The position numbers and the translations under genes were made by a program. Under the pieces are notes generated by a model. That model saw only the letters and a program-made list of their open reading frames with translations. It had not been told where the DNA came from and ran no database searches. Below are positions 45,352-56,355 of a stretch of DNA of 64,000 bases, piece by piece (positions within the stretch are counted from its first letter, which is position 1; each line of letters starts with the position of its first letter). The DNA comes from Ampelomyces quisqualis. Taxonomy: Eukaryota; Ascomycota; Dothideomycetes; Pleosporales; Phaeosphaeriaceae. The stretch lies in NCBI GenBank assembly GCA_018398575.1, contig JAGTXZ010000024.1:1550001-1614000 (forward strand), read 5' to 3'.

Positions 45352-46317
45352 CTAAGCCTTCTTGGCAAATTCGACGCGCAGGATGAGATGTCCGAAACCG
45401 ACTGTCACAAGTGTGAGTAGCTAGTACATGAGTTTGACGTTGGGAGTTGCAAGACTTACATCCGTCCATCTTCTCGCACGCCTTTGCAGCATCCGTGCGA
45501 TCAGCATAGCTGACAAAGGCAAAGCCTTTTGCCCTTCCAGTCTCCCTGTCCTTTGCCAGAAACACGCGCGTGACATGGCCATATCGACTGAACATGTCCC
45601 TCAGATCCTGCTCCTCGGCAAACTCGCTGACGTTGGTAACGCGCAGCGTAGCACTGTCGTCGCGATCAAACTTGCCGCCCATTTTCTCGCCCGCGCCGCC
45701 GCGTCCACGCAGATGCGGCGGCACGTATCCGCCTCCGCCGGCCCCGAGACCGCCGGCAGCGCTGCCGGGGGCGTCGTCGGGCATGTCTGCGGGCGCGACG
45801 TCGCCTTCGGGGGCCATGGTGTCTTTGAAGGGACACTTTGTGGTGAAATGGTCGCCCTGGCAGATACGACACTTGATCTTTGCGTTTTTGAGCTCGGCCT
45901 TCTTCTTGGCCTCGTCGCCCTTGTCTTCGGAGCTTGCCTTCCATGCGGCGACGGGGCGGAAGACGATGTTTTCAGCCATCGAGGTCGTGTCGGACTGGGG
46001 CCCGTCGGGCTTGCCCTTTTCCTGCCCGAACTTGCCCCATTGCTTGCGCTCGGCCACGCGCGGGTTGACCGTGGTCTTGACGACCGTCTTGCGGATGCGG
46101 CGCGTGGTTTTGTAGCGGCGACCGTCCCCGCCGACGGTCCACGTGGTGATGGTCTCGGTTCCGTCCTTGTTCTTGGTGACGGTCTGGGAGGGGAGGGCGA
46201 GCTCCGTGTCCTCGTCGTCTTCGGCCCAGTCGGTGCGGCTGTGAAAGTCGGTCAGCAGTGTTGTGGGTGGGGGTGTGGCTGGAGAGCAGAAAATACGCAC
46301 CCTGCCGGGCGTGACAT
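45352..46317 (-). CDS. TIF35: Translation initiation factor eIF3 subunit g
   Basis: RNA-binding subunit of eIF3 that promotes scanning and re-initiation. Exons are 46301-46317, 45460-46238 and 45352-45401, giving 281 residues, the normal length. The start MSRPAG at 46317 joins across the first intron to [17 protein letters not shown] zinc-knuckle ([14 protein letters not shown]) is followed by a Gly-rich linker with [11 protein letters not shown], then one RRM with [37 protein letters not shown] and the end block [16 protein letters not shown]. The 17-nt first exon and 50-nt last exon are both needed for a complete domain. Confidence 0.94.
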
Positions 46318-47142
46318 GTTGGCTGTGGGTGGTGGCCGCCGTGTGGGCTGGGAATGTGCTGGTGGCGGCGGATGTGCGTGAGGTCGAGTGCGCGATCCGG
46401 CGGAGAGATATTATGGACTGAGGGAGTGGCGGCTGGTGGGGCATACGAAGTAAGTAGTTAGTCATCGAGCTTGTGCGCAAACGACTGGCGCTAGTCTTCC
46501 TGTTCATCCCCGCTTCCCACTGCACTTCACTGCCACACGCATCGACTGGAGTCATGGCAGTGTTCATCTTTACATACAGGCATGTCTTTCATGAGCTACG
46601 CGAATGCATCACCTGATTCTTCCACGACACCGCTGGTCCCACTGGTGTGGTTCGCATGATGCTCACCAAGGGTGTGCCACCAAAACCCGTGGCGCAGCAT
46701 CAGCATGCTGGGTACTGTGGTGAGTGTAGTCACCGCCAGAAAACATCAATTTCCTGGCATTTCCGGCAGTGCCGGGGCATGTATGTCAGTCAGCACAGTC
46801 AGCAGCACCATCGTCTCCTCCTCGGCGCAGCAGTCCGGCCATTTGCAGCGTGAACGACTGCCTCGCCCGCCTAATCTACTTGGATGATTGATTGTGGACA
46901 ACGGCTTCGCCGACATGTCTTTAGCCTACTGCTCATCGCTCCGAACCCAGTGCTATAGTGCGCTCGGCCAAGGAACCTGATCTGTACAATGCCATGTATT
47001 CAAGTAAGAGATGATGGTGCATCACAGCGGCACCCCAAGATATAAGGCACGTATCTATCATCTACTAACCAGCGAAATTCTTACCTTATCTCGTTAAGCC
47101 CATGTCTCGTCTCCCATTCGGAATCCTTCAAATCTCTACGAC
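46318..47142. other. Divergent intergenic region, no gene seen
   Basis: It lies between the eIF3g and NmrA-like starts, about 825 bases. A GATATAAG sequence near 47038 could act as a TATA-like element for the downstream gene. No coding feature is supported. Confidence 0.45.
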
Positions 47143-48060
47143 ATGTCTCGAACTCTTCTCGTCACCGGCGCTACAGGCAAACAAGGCGGAGCCACCATTC
47201 GGGCCCTGCTCCATTCTGATTTTGAGATTCTTGCCCTTACGCGCGATGCGACCTCGGCTTCTGCTCAGAAGCTTGCAGCGCTTTCACCAAACGTAAAGCT
47301 ACTTCAGGGCGACCTCAATAATGTGGCTGCCATCTTCGATCAAGCTCGCATCATTTCGCGAAACTCCATCTGGGGCATCTTCAGCGTGCCGCCGACCAAC
47401 AAGCGCGATCCGTCAGTCGAAGAAACCCAAGGCAAGAATCTAATCGATGCGGCTGTGTTCAACAACGTCCAACTATTCGTCTACACCTCGGTAGATCGTG
47501 GCGGTGCCCAGTCAGCTACTACGCCCACCAATGTCCCCATCTGGACCGCAAAGCATCAAATCGAGCAACATCTACGGATGAAAGCCAAATCTTCCGGGAT
47601 GCGTTACACAATACTACGTCCCACAAGCTTCATGGAGTTGGTGTCAGATGACCTAGCCGGCCGAATGTTCGCAACCACGTGGAAGAACTTCTTCGACAAC
47701 CAACGCATGCATCTCGTTGCTGTTCGAGACATTGGTTACTTCGCCGCTCAAGCTTTCCTGCACTCGGATCGATACATGGGCGTCGAAATGACACTCACAG
47801 GGGACGAACTCACCTTCGCCGAAGCAGATGCCGTCTTCCGGGATAAATTTGGTAGGCCGTTACCCACAGTGAATAGTGTCCTTGTTTCAGTCTTTCTACG
47901 TATTTCGAAGACTGCGCGCATGATATTTGAATTCATCAAAGAACGACCAGCGGACCTGGGTATCGAGGAGTGCAGGAAGATCCATCCTGGCTTGACGAAT
48001 TGGAAGACGTGGATTAGTGAAGAGAGCACTTTTGCGAAGAAGCTTGATCCGGCCATGTAG
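47143..48060 (+). CDS. NmrA-like family NAD(P)-binding protein
   Basis: Single exon, 305 residues. The start MSRTLLVTGATGKQGGATIR contains the Rossmann loop TGATGKQG typical of atypical short-chain dehydrogenases of the NmrA group. LLQGDLNNVAAIFDQAR, WGIFSVPPTNKRDPSVEETQ, VYTSVDRGG and YTILRPTSFMEL are conserved positions of the family. The usual catalytic YxxxK is absent, as in NmrA itself, so it may sense NAD(P) redox state or act as a reductase. It has no functional link to neighbours. Confidence 0.9.
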   Translation: MSRTLLVTGATGKQGGATIRALLHSDFEILALTRDATSASAQKLAALSPNVKLLQGDLNNVAAIFDQARIISRNSIWGIFSVPPTNKRDPSVEETQGKNLIDAAVFNNVQLFVYTSVDRGGAQSATTPTNVPIWTAKHQIEQHLRMKAKSSGMRYTILRPTSFMELVSDDLAGRMFATTWKNFFDNQRMHLVAVRDIGYFAAQAFLHSDRYMGVEMTLTGDELTFAEADAVFRDKFGRPLPTVNSVLVSVFLRISKTARMIFEFIKERPADLGIEECRKIHPGLTNWKTWISEESTFAKKLDPAM

Positions 48061-49294
48061 GTTCGTGGGAGTATACTGTGATGATCTATCACGGTCATCT
48101 TTCCTGTAACGTCATTGACTTTTCTGTCCTTTTGTCACAGACGACACTTGGTCGTGACCACCATGCATCACGCACAAATGATTTCTATCATAGCGCAGGG
48201 TGCAACAATCGTATCACGTTTTTTGGGTTCGTTTACGCGAGCAATGCACCATGGACCAAGCCATACCTTCCGTCCATGTACGACAAGAGAAGCTATTCCA
48301 ACAGCGATCCTTGACCCGTCCCAAGACAGTCATACACGTACACATGGAAACATACTCGTAGAGGTGCATAGCCGTCATAATCTCTCCACCCGCGTCTCGC
48401 AAGCACCGTGACACCTTGACCTTGTTCAACAGGCTTCCTTCACTCAGCACAGCATCCCAGAAGCACTCTCCATGCTATAAACCGTGCTCGTCAGCCACAA
48501 CAATGGCTGAGCCTGCTACACAGCTGAGCAGTTCCTTGTCACCTTGTGAACTCGCTCACCAAACCCTGTCAAGCCTGCACAGGTCTAGACGAAGATGGAG
48601 CATATGTCGGTCTAGCCGCAGACTTCTCAATGGGTGCCGTATCGAAGACGGTATGGGTAGGCTGTAGCGCATTGTGGGAAGCGGAGGGGGGGGCTGCACA
48701 ATATTGTTAGCTGACCACGGACCTTGGAATCAAGGGGCGTTGTCAAACGCCGCGCATAAAGTTTCATGCTGATTTCTTGTGAGTCAGATTGGACTGCCAA
48801 CATGGTTCAAGTATGTTTTCGTTTCTCGCATACATGTCTTGCCATCTGCACACAAAGACATGGGAATAAGATCGACATGTTCTGACGCGTCACAGATCTT
48901 ACCGCGGCGTTCTCTCCAGCATCATACGGCTTTGGTCTGGGTCTCTGACAATAGCGAAGACAGAAAACAGACGTTGCTGTTGCCTCCGGCGCACAGCCAT
49001 GGATGCTTTCTCGCAATTTGTGTTGGATGAAGAAGGTTGTACCGAGAATATGGAACGAGTAATTACAAAAGCAGCAATAAGGAACGATGTGGTATCATCA
49101 CTCATGTGTTTTTTTCTTTCGTTATTACAGTGCCCTAGACCCAGTTCAGCGCCGTGAACAGTAGAGGCAGTCTTGATGAAACCAACGCTAGAGCCACTTT
49201 TGATCTTCCACGGGTTTAACCTCCATGTCTATCTTCGATACCGACAACTATCGCCAAGCTACTGTGCAAAGACCTAGAGCTTTCCGGTGGATAT
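48061..49294. other. Intergenic region with a weak small-ORF candidate
   Basis: About 1.2 kb. The frame at 48531-48710 (CQACTGLDEDGAYVGLAADF onwards, ending AAQYC) looks protein-like but has no ATG until MGAV, so it could be an exon of an unresolved small gene. The remainder shows no gene. Confidence 0.35.
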
Positions 49295-50519
49295 TCAGCT
49301 GCCACCCTGGACCTTCTTGACGATCGGGAGGATCTTCTCGAAGAGAGGGTGTGACTTTTCGAGACCGTTGACCTTGGTAACAACGTCCTCGGCGGAGTTC
49401 TCCTTGAGGATCTTGGCCAGTTCAGCAGACTCCTCGTCGCCCTCGACGTTCTGGAACAGGTATGCCTGCTCGATGGCGCCGAGAAGAGCGTCAACCTTTT
49501 CACCGCGCTCAGCAAGCTGAGCAGCGGGGCCGACGAAGCGCTCCTTGCGGGAGAGCTTGCGGAGAGGTGCACGACCAACACGCTCGACGTTGTCCTTAAG
49601 GACGGGGTTTGAAATACGCTTGATGATCGACTCGACATAGGCCTCTTGCTCTTGTGTGCTGACACCATGCTTGTTGACGATGAGATGGGCAGTCTCCTTG
49701 ACAGCGTCGCGGACGATGTCGTGAAGCTTCTTGTCCTGGAGGACCTCGTGGATGTATGTCTTCTTGGCCTGGTGACCGTAGTACGCAGCGGTGGCGTGGG
49801 AGGTGTTGACAGTGAAGAGCTTACGCTCAATGTAGGGCTCGAGGTCGTCGACGTAGTGGATGCCCTTGACGTCGGGCTTCTTGCCGCCGTTCTCGAATGG
49901 CTTCTGCTCGACGCACCACTCGTAGAACTTCTCGATCTTGACGTTGAGGCCAGCGTTGGCATCCTGTACGGGAACAATTCGGTCAATAGCCGAGTTGGCG
50001 AAGCGCGCCTTCTTGTCCAGGTTGCTCTTCGAATCCTCGCTCAGCTTGCCCTCGATGAAGCCCCTCCATGTGGTTGTAGCATTGATGGCGTTCTCGCACG
50101 CAATGACGGCGATGGGGTAGTCGAGTTTGCGGGCATCGATGGCCTTGGCGACGGGCTCAGCGACGAACTTGAGGATGTTGGGGCCAACGGCGCAGGTTAC
50201 GACATCCGCGGTAGCAATCTCGTGGATGACCTTCTCCATCTCGTACTTGGAGTTCAGGGCACGGTAGTGGTCAATGGTGAACTCGCGCTCACCGTCATCG
50301 CCGATCTCGGTGACCGTGTACGACGACGACTTCTGGAGAGCCTCAATGATGCTGTCCATGACGTCGACGAAGACGACCTCGTAGCCAGAGTTGTGGAGGA
50401 ACTCGGCAACGAAGCCACGGCCGATGTTTCCACCGCCGAAGTGAACGGCCTGACACCAGGTTAGCGGACACGTCGCATACCAGTCCACGTGGGGTACTTA
50501 CCTTCTTGTCGTAAGTCAT
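49295..50519 (-). CDS. mpdA: Mannitol-1-phosphate 5-dehydrogenase
   Basis: Cytosolic enzyme interconverting fructose 6-phosphate and mannitol 1-phosphate with NAD(H). It feeds mannitol storage and stress metabolism. Exons are 50502-50519 and 49295-50449, giving 390 residues, typical of the family. The first exon encodes only MTYDKK, and the second starts [16 protein letters not shown] (dinucleotide-binding loop). Further landmarks are [34 protein letters not shown], the catalytic lysine region [17 protein letters not shown] and the end [12 protein letters not shown]. The symbol follows Aspergillus use. Confidence 0.95.
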
Positions 50520-51350
50520 GGCTGGGTGTTGTGGTTTTAGGTGAGATTAGGGTGTAGAACTAAAGGTAGAGTGTCAATTGGGCACCACACAGTGTGGAGA
50601 GTGACGAAGTAGTGGCGAGAGGGAGGGAGAAGCAGATGGTCAGAGAGGAAGTTGTGGCGGGGTATTTATTTGCAGTGGGAAGGAGCAGGGGCCACTGGAG
50701 GCTTAGAGGTATAGGCCCATAGGGACGGCGTACCTGGCCAGAAGCTTCTGAGTGGAGCGGTGTGCGGCGACAGTCAGTGGTGCAGTAATATCGTGGGAGG
50801 AGAAATGGAGCACGAGGAGAGGACAGTGTTGGGAGAAAGATAACCCCGCTAAGGGCGGTGACGTTATGGCATGGCACCCCATTGGTACGCTAGCACCGCT
50901 GGCAGGCACGAACCGTCGCACTGGACAAGGCGTGCAAAAGCAAAACAACTGAGGGCGGGGCGTGGCATTTGACAAGGGGCCTGGTGACATGCACCCCACT
51001 TTCATGAGGGCTCGGACGCAGTGGCAGTATGCAGATTGCTACCTCATTCGTGCTGCCAACATCAAGGCTGCGAGTACGGAGTATGGATATCGATACCCTC
51101 CTTCCGGCCGTGGACCCTCTGCCAACACGCGCCGCATTTTCAAAACGCCATCGTGGGAGGCCAGCATTCTTCATGGCCCCAACTACGCATCTTTGCCATT
51201 CCCGTTGTTTTTATATGTTGCCAAGACCGCCGGATTCTGCTGACATGGCCATCCTCGATCTATGGTGGGGTTGTCGGAGCGAACACAAAATTCGCAAACG
51301 TTGTTGCCGGATCATCCGTGCTTTCGACTTCTCCACCGTTCTTGCAACGC
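50520..51350. other. Promoter of mannitol-1-phosphate dehydrogenase and PNS1 3' region
   Basis: No gene is seen. A GA-rich stretch lies near 50590-50660. The frames on both strands have non-ATG starts. Confidence 0.45.
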
Positions 51351-53066
51351 TCAAGCATGGATCGCCTGCTGAACATGGGGGTATACCGCGATCATGCGAT
51401 GGTACAGGTCCGGGTGCTCTCTCATGAGGACTTCTGGATCCCACGCCATGGCAACAAAGATTGTATCGATACCACTGGACAGCGGCGTAGTGAAAATATT
51501 GCAGATCTGGAGTCCGATCAAGAACGCAAAAGCGACTACAACGGGCGTGTATGCGCCATCAGAATTGTATGCCGGCGATGTAAAAATGAGATAGAGGTAG
51601 GCTAGGAGTGCGCAAGCGTATGCGATGAAGGTGGCGCCCATGGACAGTACTGGCCCGATCAAGCATTCGTTCACGAGCGCATCGATACCACGGTCTTTGA
51701 TCATCCTGAAACTGTCAGCTGGCTCAACAACAAGTACTGAAACCACTTACCTCCAAGTATCCTTCGCAGCTGCGACGTAGCTCTTCCCGTACAATGCGAT
51801 GTAACTAAAGGCATACCGGTTCAAGAACTCGACCGCCCAGTTCAAGATGCCAATCAGACAGCCCAGGATGCAGAACAGAATCGAGCCGATAATGTTACCC
51901 TCACTTGAAGCATTGTGTTGCGCAGCCGAGCACAATTGGCGCAGGAATTGAATGATCGCGACAAGCAAGCTCCCAAGACTGATACTGCCGAAGCTGTATG
52001 TGACGGAGCGCTTGAAAGCACCGCGTGTGGCTCCCTTGGGCATCGAGTTTGGGTTGAAGTACCAGGATCCGTAGACACCAGAAATCGTGGTGTGAATCGT
52101 GTTCTTGAGCCATTCAGAAATCCAGTACATGGCAAAAGTGACGAACACCAGTAGACCAATGACCTTGCCACTTCCACAGTTGCCGACCCCGGTATTACAC
52201 TGCGAATTGTTCTGATTGGGCGTATATTGGACGTAAATGGCGACCAAGGTGACCGAGTACCATGCGCCGAATGCTGCCGCCAAAATTCCGCCCACCAGCG
52301 AGACAGCGTAGGTATGTCCGTACTTTTTCGAGACATCGATTGCAGTCTGCAGCATGAGCACACTGAATGGAATGCGCGGGATCCAGCTAATGAAGCAGAT
52401 AACGTAGAAGATGCTGAAGATCAGGAAGACGATACCGCCGGACCAGTATCTGCGCGAAAGCATATAGAGAGCTGTGACAAAGCCGAAGAGAATATCTGAG
52501 ATTGTCAGCAAATCATTCCAGACCGAATTGGCGATCGTGGCTGGAGATGCTTATAAGTCTCCCGCGCACTTACTCAAGATTCCTGTGATCCAGATAAACT
52601 GCTTAGTGAACGACCTAGCAGCCCACATATACGCGTAGCTTAGCAGCGTCGCCATGCCAATGACAAACGCAAACAAAATGACCGTATTCGAATTAAGCGC
52701 AAACTGGTTCGCATTGCCGTAAATTCCACCAGAGTTCGAGTTCGAATACCCGCGAATCGAAATGGCGCTCACGGCAACGTAGCCCAAGAACACCGCGATA
52801 AACAACAGCCCCGCCCACCAATCATTGTACTTGGGCTTGTCGACCTTGAACTGCTGCTCAAACGTCTTGGAGTCTGCGCCGTAGCCATCCTGCTGATAGC
52901 CACCGTGTTGCTGTTGCGGCGGAGGTCCCTGAGGCGGCTGCGCGTGATTCTGGCCATACTGAGGAGGTTGCTGGGCGTATTGCGTTTGTTGGCCCTGATG
53001 ATATGCATCCTGAGGTTGTTGTGGTGCGCCGCTGTAGTAGCTGGCAGCTTGACCTTGATGTGCCAT
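51351..53066 (-). CDS. PNS1: Choline transporter-like protein Pns1
   Basis: Plasma-membrane protein of the choline transporter-like (CTL) family. Exons are 52574-53066, 51751-52540 and 51351-51705, giving 545 residues. The start MAHQGQAASYYSG leads into a Gln/Tyr/Pro-rich cytosolic tail, then KYNDWWAGLLFIAVFLGYVAVSAI and nine or more hydrophobic segments. CTL hallmarks include VGNCGSGKVIGLLVFVTF, SEWLKNTIHTTISGVYGSWYF and SGKSY-type NRYAFSYIALYGKSYVAAAKDTW, then GIDALVNECLIG. Both introns are short and canonical. The transport substrate in fungi is not settled. Confidence 0.93.
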
Positions 53067-53842
53067 TGCGGCGTCGAGATTTCCCAATTCGCGGCGTCAA
53101 GAGGAACGACGAGTGAGGAGAACAAATGAAAGCAAACACAAATCACCGGAATGATGGCTTCGAAGCGTCACTAGCGACCTTTATGAGATGCGTCGACCCA
53201 GTGGAACGCCGCAGGGGTTTGGAGTCCAAGTGTGGCTGCTTTCTGAAGAATTCACGTCATTAGCGTCTGCACAGACCGGAAGGTGCGCTGTGTCGTGGCT
53301 TTCATTTTAGATCGCTTGAGATCGTCGCTACAAAGGGCTTAGCGACAATGCGATCTTGAGCTTGTTTGTCGGCTCTGCTGCAATTCTGCCAATAGGAAGG
53401 TCTTGCTTCGCATCGAGTTTTCGACTTCAGTGGTACGGAGTACTATGCGTCCTGGATCATTGTATGTCCACGAGACGACTTGCGCTTTAACTGTGTCGCC
53501 AATTTGCCGGCCGATTGTCCGTCTTGTGCGCAATTTCATCAAGTAGAGTTCGCTTGTGAAGTCTTGCGCTACACTACTTATCATACCAATGGCTTTCGTT
53601 GCTAAAACGTATGCGTGCACCAAATACTTTGGATCCGGGACGATAGATGCGTCGAATCATTCTCCTACCTATCGTTCGCGGTGAGCGCACTTAACAAAGC
53701 TCCACTGATAGCTGCATAGAAGGAGAAAAAGGACTTGGTAGGTGATCTCAGTGGGAATCAAGCCTCTCTTTGCCTCATTTGCATCGTCCTCGTTGTCGTT
53801 TGCTGCTCCACAAGAATTTGGTATGCTCCACTTCCAAGCTCT
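53067..53842. other. Intergenic region, no supported gene
   Basis: A minus-strand frame at 53339-53620 reads QIGDTVKAQVVSWTY in part but starts at a non-ATG codon and has no domain. I do not call it. The rest is promoter-type sequence for PNS1. Confidence 0.4.
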
Positions 53843-54687
53843 TCACTGTACCTTTGCCTTCGCGCTCTCCCTCTCCTTACGATATGCCCAAACATAGATG
53901 AATGGGTACACTGTCTCTGGCAGCAAAGTAACGATCATGCCACCGATACTCCAAGAATTCGCAACATACGACCAGTTCTCAGGTATGTTCAAGTACCGCC
54001 AGATGAACACCAGAAACGCAGTGATACAACCCAAGTACCTCGTCATCCTGGGAAATCACGTTAGCCATTCGGAACCACTCGAGATTCTCGCACAAAAAAA
54101 CTTCTCCAGAAAGACTTCACGAAACGCAAAGAGACATACCAAATTTCCAAACTCTGCCCCTTTGTACTCTGATTCTTGATCAAGTAATAAACCTGCCCCC
54201 ACCCAATCGGCAACTCAAGATACAACCCCGTCCAAAACGCCGTCTTCTGCTCCCTCTCATCCGGCCACATCTGCCCCACCACCCACAAAAACCCCATCCA
54301 AGCCGGAACCTGCCATACCAACATCCATACCGTCCTCTTCCTCTCGTTATCCTGATACGCATATTTCAGCGCCACAATCACAAAAGTGATGTCGAATAGA
54401 AACCACACGAAAAAGCACGCCCGCTGGAAAGTAGTTGTGGTGCATACGTAGGCGTAGTATATCTCATATGCCATTGTGGCAGACAGAAACTGCACGGTTC
54501 CGGCAACGTAACGGTCCGAGTAGGTACGGATTGTATAGAAAAGGTAGCAGAATGTGTAAAGGACGCCGCATGATATGATCAGGAAGTCGGTTATGAAGAA
54601 GTATGATTCTGGGGGGTTGAATGCCAGGTCAGAGGATTGGAGGATGAGGTGGTATGATTCATATTGTTTGGAGAGTTCGAAAGACAT
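53843..54687 (-). CDS. PaxB-type integral membrane terpene cyclase homologue
   Basis: Small seven-helix membrane protein of the family that includes fungal indole-diterpene and meroterpenoid cyclases. Exons are 54140-54687 and 53843-54047, giving 250 residues. The start MSFELSKQYESYHLI is followed by repeated hydrophobic helices with SSDLAFNPPESYFFITDFLI, AYEIYYAYVCTTTTFQRA and WPDEREQKTAFWTGLYLELP. SLEIWMTRYLGCITAFLVFI and WRYLNIPENW match the family C-terminal block, and the end LLPETVYPFIYVWAYRKERE completes it. No prenyltransferase or epoxidase gene is nearby, so a biosynthetic role here is not supported. Many family members are uncharacterised. Confidence 0.75.
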
Positions 54688-55246
54688 GGTTGGTGAGTAC
54701 GGCTGTCGTGAAGCTGGTGAGCTTGATAGTCGTGGGGTTGGGTGTGCAAGTTGGAGGTCTGGTGAAGCTGACAAAGGACAGGCTCAAAGATGACGTAGGA
54801 AAGTGCACAGTGTGATTGATGAAAAATATTAGCATTAGTCTGTTATAGTATTCAAAAAGTCATCGGGCACCAACGGTGCGGCAGTCCAACGCGATGCTGA
54901 CATGCCAAGCCTCCGACGTTTCCGGTCAGATCAAGGATTTGGTTCGGAGGCATTCGGAAACTGGGGAAGCTACATTCGGCATGTAGTACGTCATCCTAGA
55001 GGTCTGATGAAATATAATATGTTTGGTGCCCTTGTCAAGCTTTGCATCGATGAAGGGGCGTCCATAAAGTGCGCTCCATGTTCGTTGTTCAAGCCCGCTC
55101 CGCCAATGAAGCTGAAGCTTAAGGCTGTCAGACTGAACGGTCACGAGTAGGATATTGACATGTATGACTTGTGTGTCATTGTTCGATGTGGCTTAGTATA
55201 TGAACACAGGTATACTGAGATTCCCATCTCCACGAAACCACCGAGT
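54688..55246. other. Intergenic, no supported gene
   Basis: A plus-strand frame at 54902-55150 (82 codons from ATG) has no domain and no partner exon. It is left uncalled. Confidence 0.4.
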
Positions 55247-56355
55247 CTAGATATCGAATTCCCAGACTTCAGTCCACGAGTCATCAATTCTAAGGGACTC
55301 GTGCCACGGAATAAATTCCAGAACTTCGTGGTATTCGATGGCTTCTCGAACAATCGTGTTGCACCACATCACGGCCGCGTCTTCCCGCGCGTGATGTGCA
55401 ATGCCCTCAAGCTTTAGCTCACAGTCCTGCTGATCGCCCACCCTGGTGACCTCCATCGTTTGCATGAATGGGGCGACGTACACTTTCCGGACGTGCGCAA
55501 TCATGCCGAGAACGAGAAGATCGGGGCAATGCTCTACCAGATTCTGGAGGGCAGTAGTCACAGACTTTACCGCTTGAGGATGTTCCAGCGCTCTATTTGT
55601 TGGACTGAAGTGTAAAGCAATGAGCAAGGGGCAGCGTTTGGCGATGAAGTTGATTGAAGCCGCCAATCCAGAGAGATGTTTCTCCGATTGTTTCCGTGAC
55701 ACTTTCCGTGAATGCCGTAGGGCCGCCGCCCGCAAGTTTGGCATGCTTTCTTCCTCGAGACGGATGCGGCGTATGAACTGAAGAGTCGGGCCGGCGTTCA
55801 ACATACAATCGTCTGGGAATTCGCTACACATTTAGTTAGTAAAGTTCTGTGGAGAGAAGAGGGGGGGAATACTAACTAGAACCAAGGTAAACGTTGTCCG
55901 TACATGTCGGTATAGTACTCGCGAATATAGAAGATCCTCTGAGCATTGGGCGGTAAGGGAGACAGTTCGACCGTCCTGAATAATATCATGCCGGAAATTT
56001 CTGCATGGATCTGACGACTGACACACAGCAGACTTTGTGCGTTGCCCACTCGCGTAATTTCCGAGTACCCATTGTGTGTTCGGAGAGAACCTTCTGCACC
56101 GAATGGTTTATATACATCGTCAACCCTCGTAAAAGTATATATGCGATGTCGAATTTCCAAAGGTAGCTTCTCAAAGCTCGAGACACGTCGCTCCTTCGGT
56201 ATCTGGTACGGCGTGGAATTCTCGGCACTTAGCTGTGTGATTTGCTTCAAGTGCTTGCGGAAGGGTAATGGCGAATCGTAGTGTGTGTCGAGGGTGATGA
56301 ATGGGCGATGTATCGGAATTGGCAAACCGTGGTCGGTGTCCATGGTGCGCTGCAT
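55247..56355 (-). CDS. F-box/2EXR-like hypothetical protein
   Basis: Exons are 55877-56355 and 55247-55823, giving 351 residues. The N-terminus MQRTMDTDHGLP precedes the diagnostic motif SFEKLPLEIRHRIYTFTR, an F-box-like short helix pair. SLLCVSRQIHAEISGMILFR is the usual second motif of such fungal proteins (reads as residues returned from a small compact domain). The second exon holds CPLLIALHFSPTNRALEH and a Trp-rich acidic end (SWTEVWEFDI). A different ATG at 56343 is also possible. The role is unknown. Fungal members of this type are abundant and rapidly evolving. Confidence 0.75.

Noticed and set aside
45428..46381. 317-codon plus-strand frame across eIF3g
   Set aside because: It is antisense to the zinc-knuckle and RRM exons. 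No domain is found in it.
49646..50464. 272-codon plus-strand frame across mannitol-1-phosphate dehydrogenase
   Set aside because: Shadow of the minus-strand enzyme, which has a complete family match.
53339..53620. 94-codon minus-strand frame partly resembling an S1/OB strand pattern
   Set aside because: The resemblance is a few residues only. It has a non-ATG start and no second exon.
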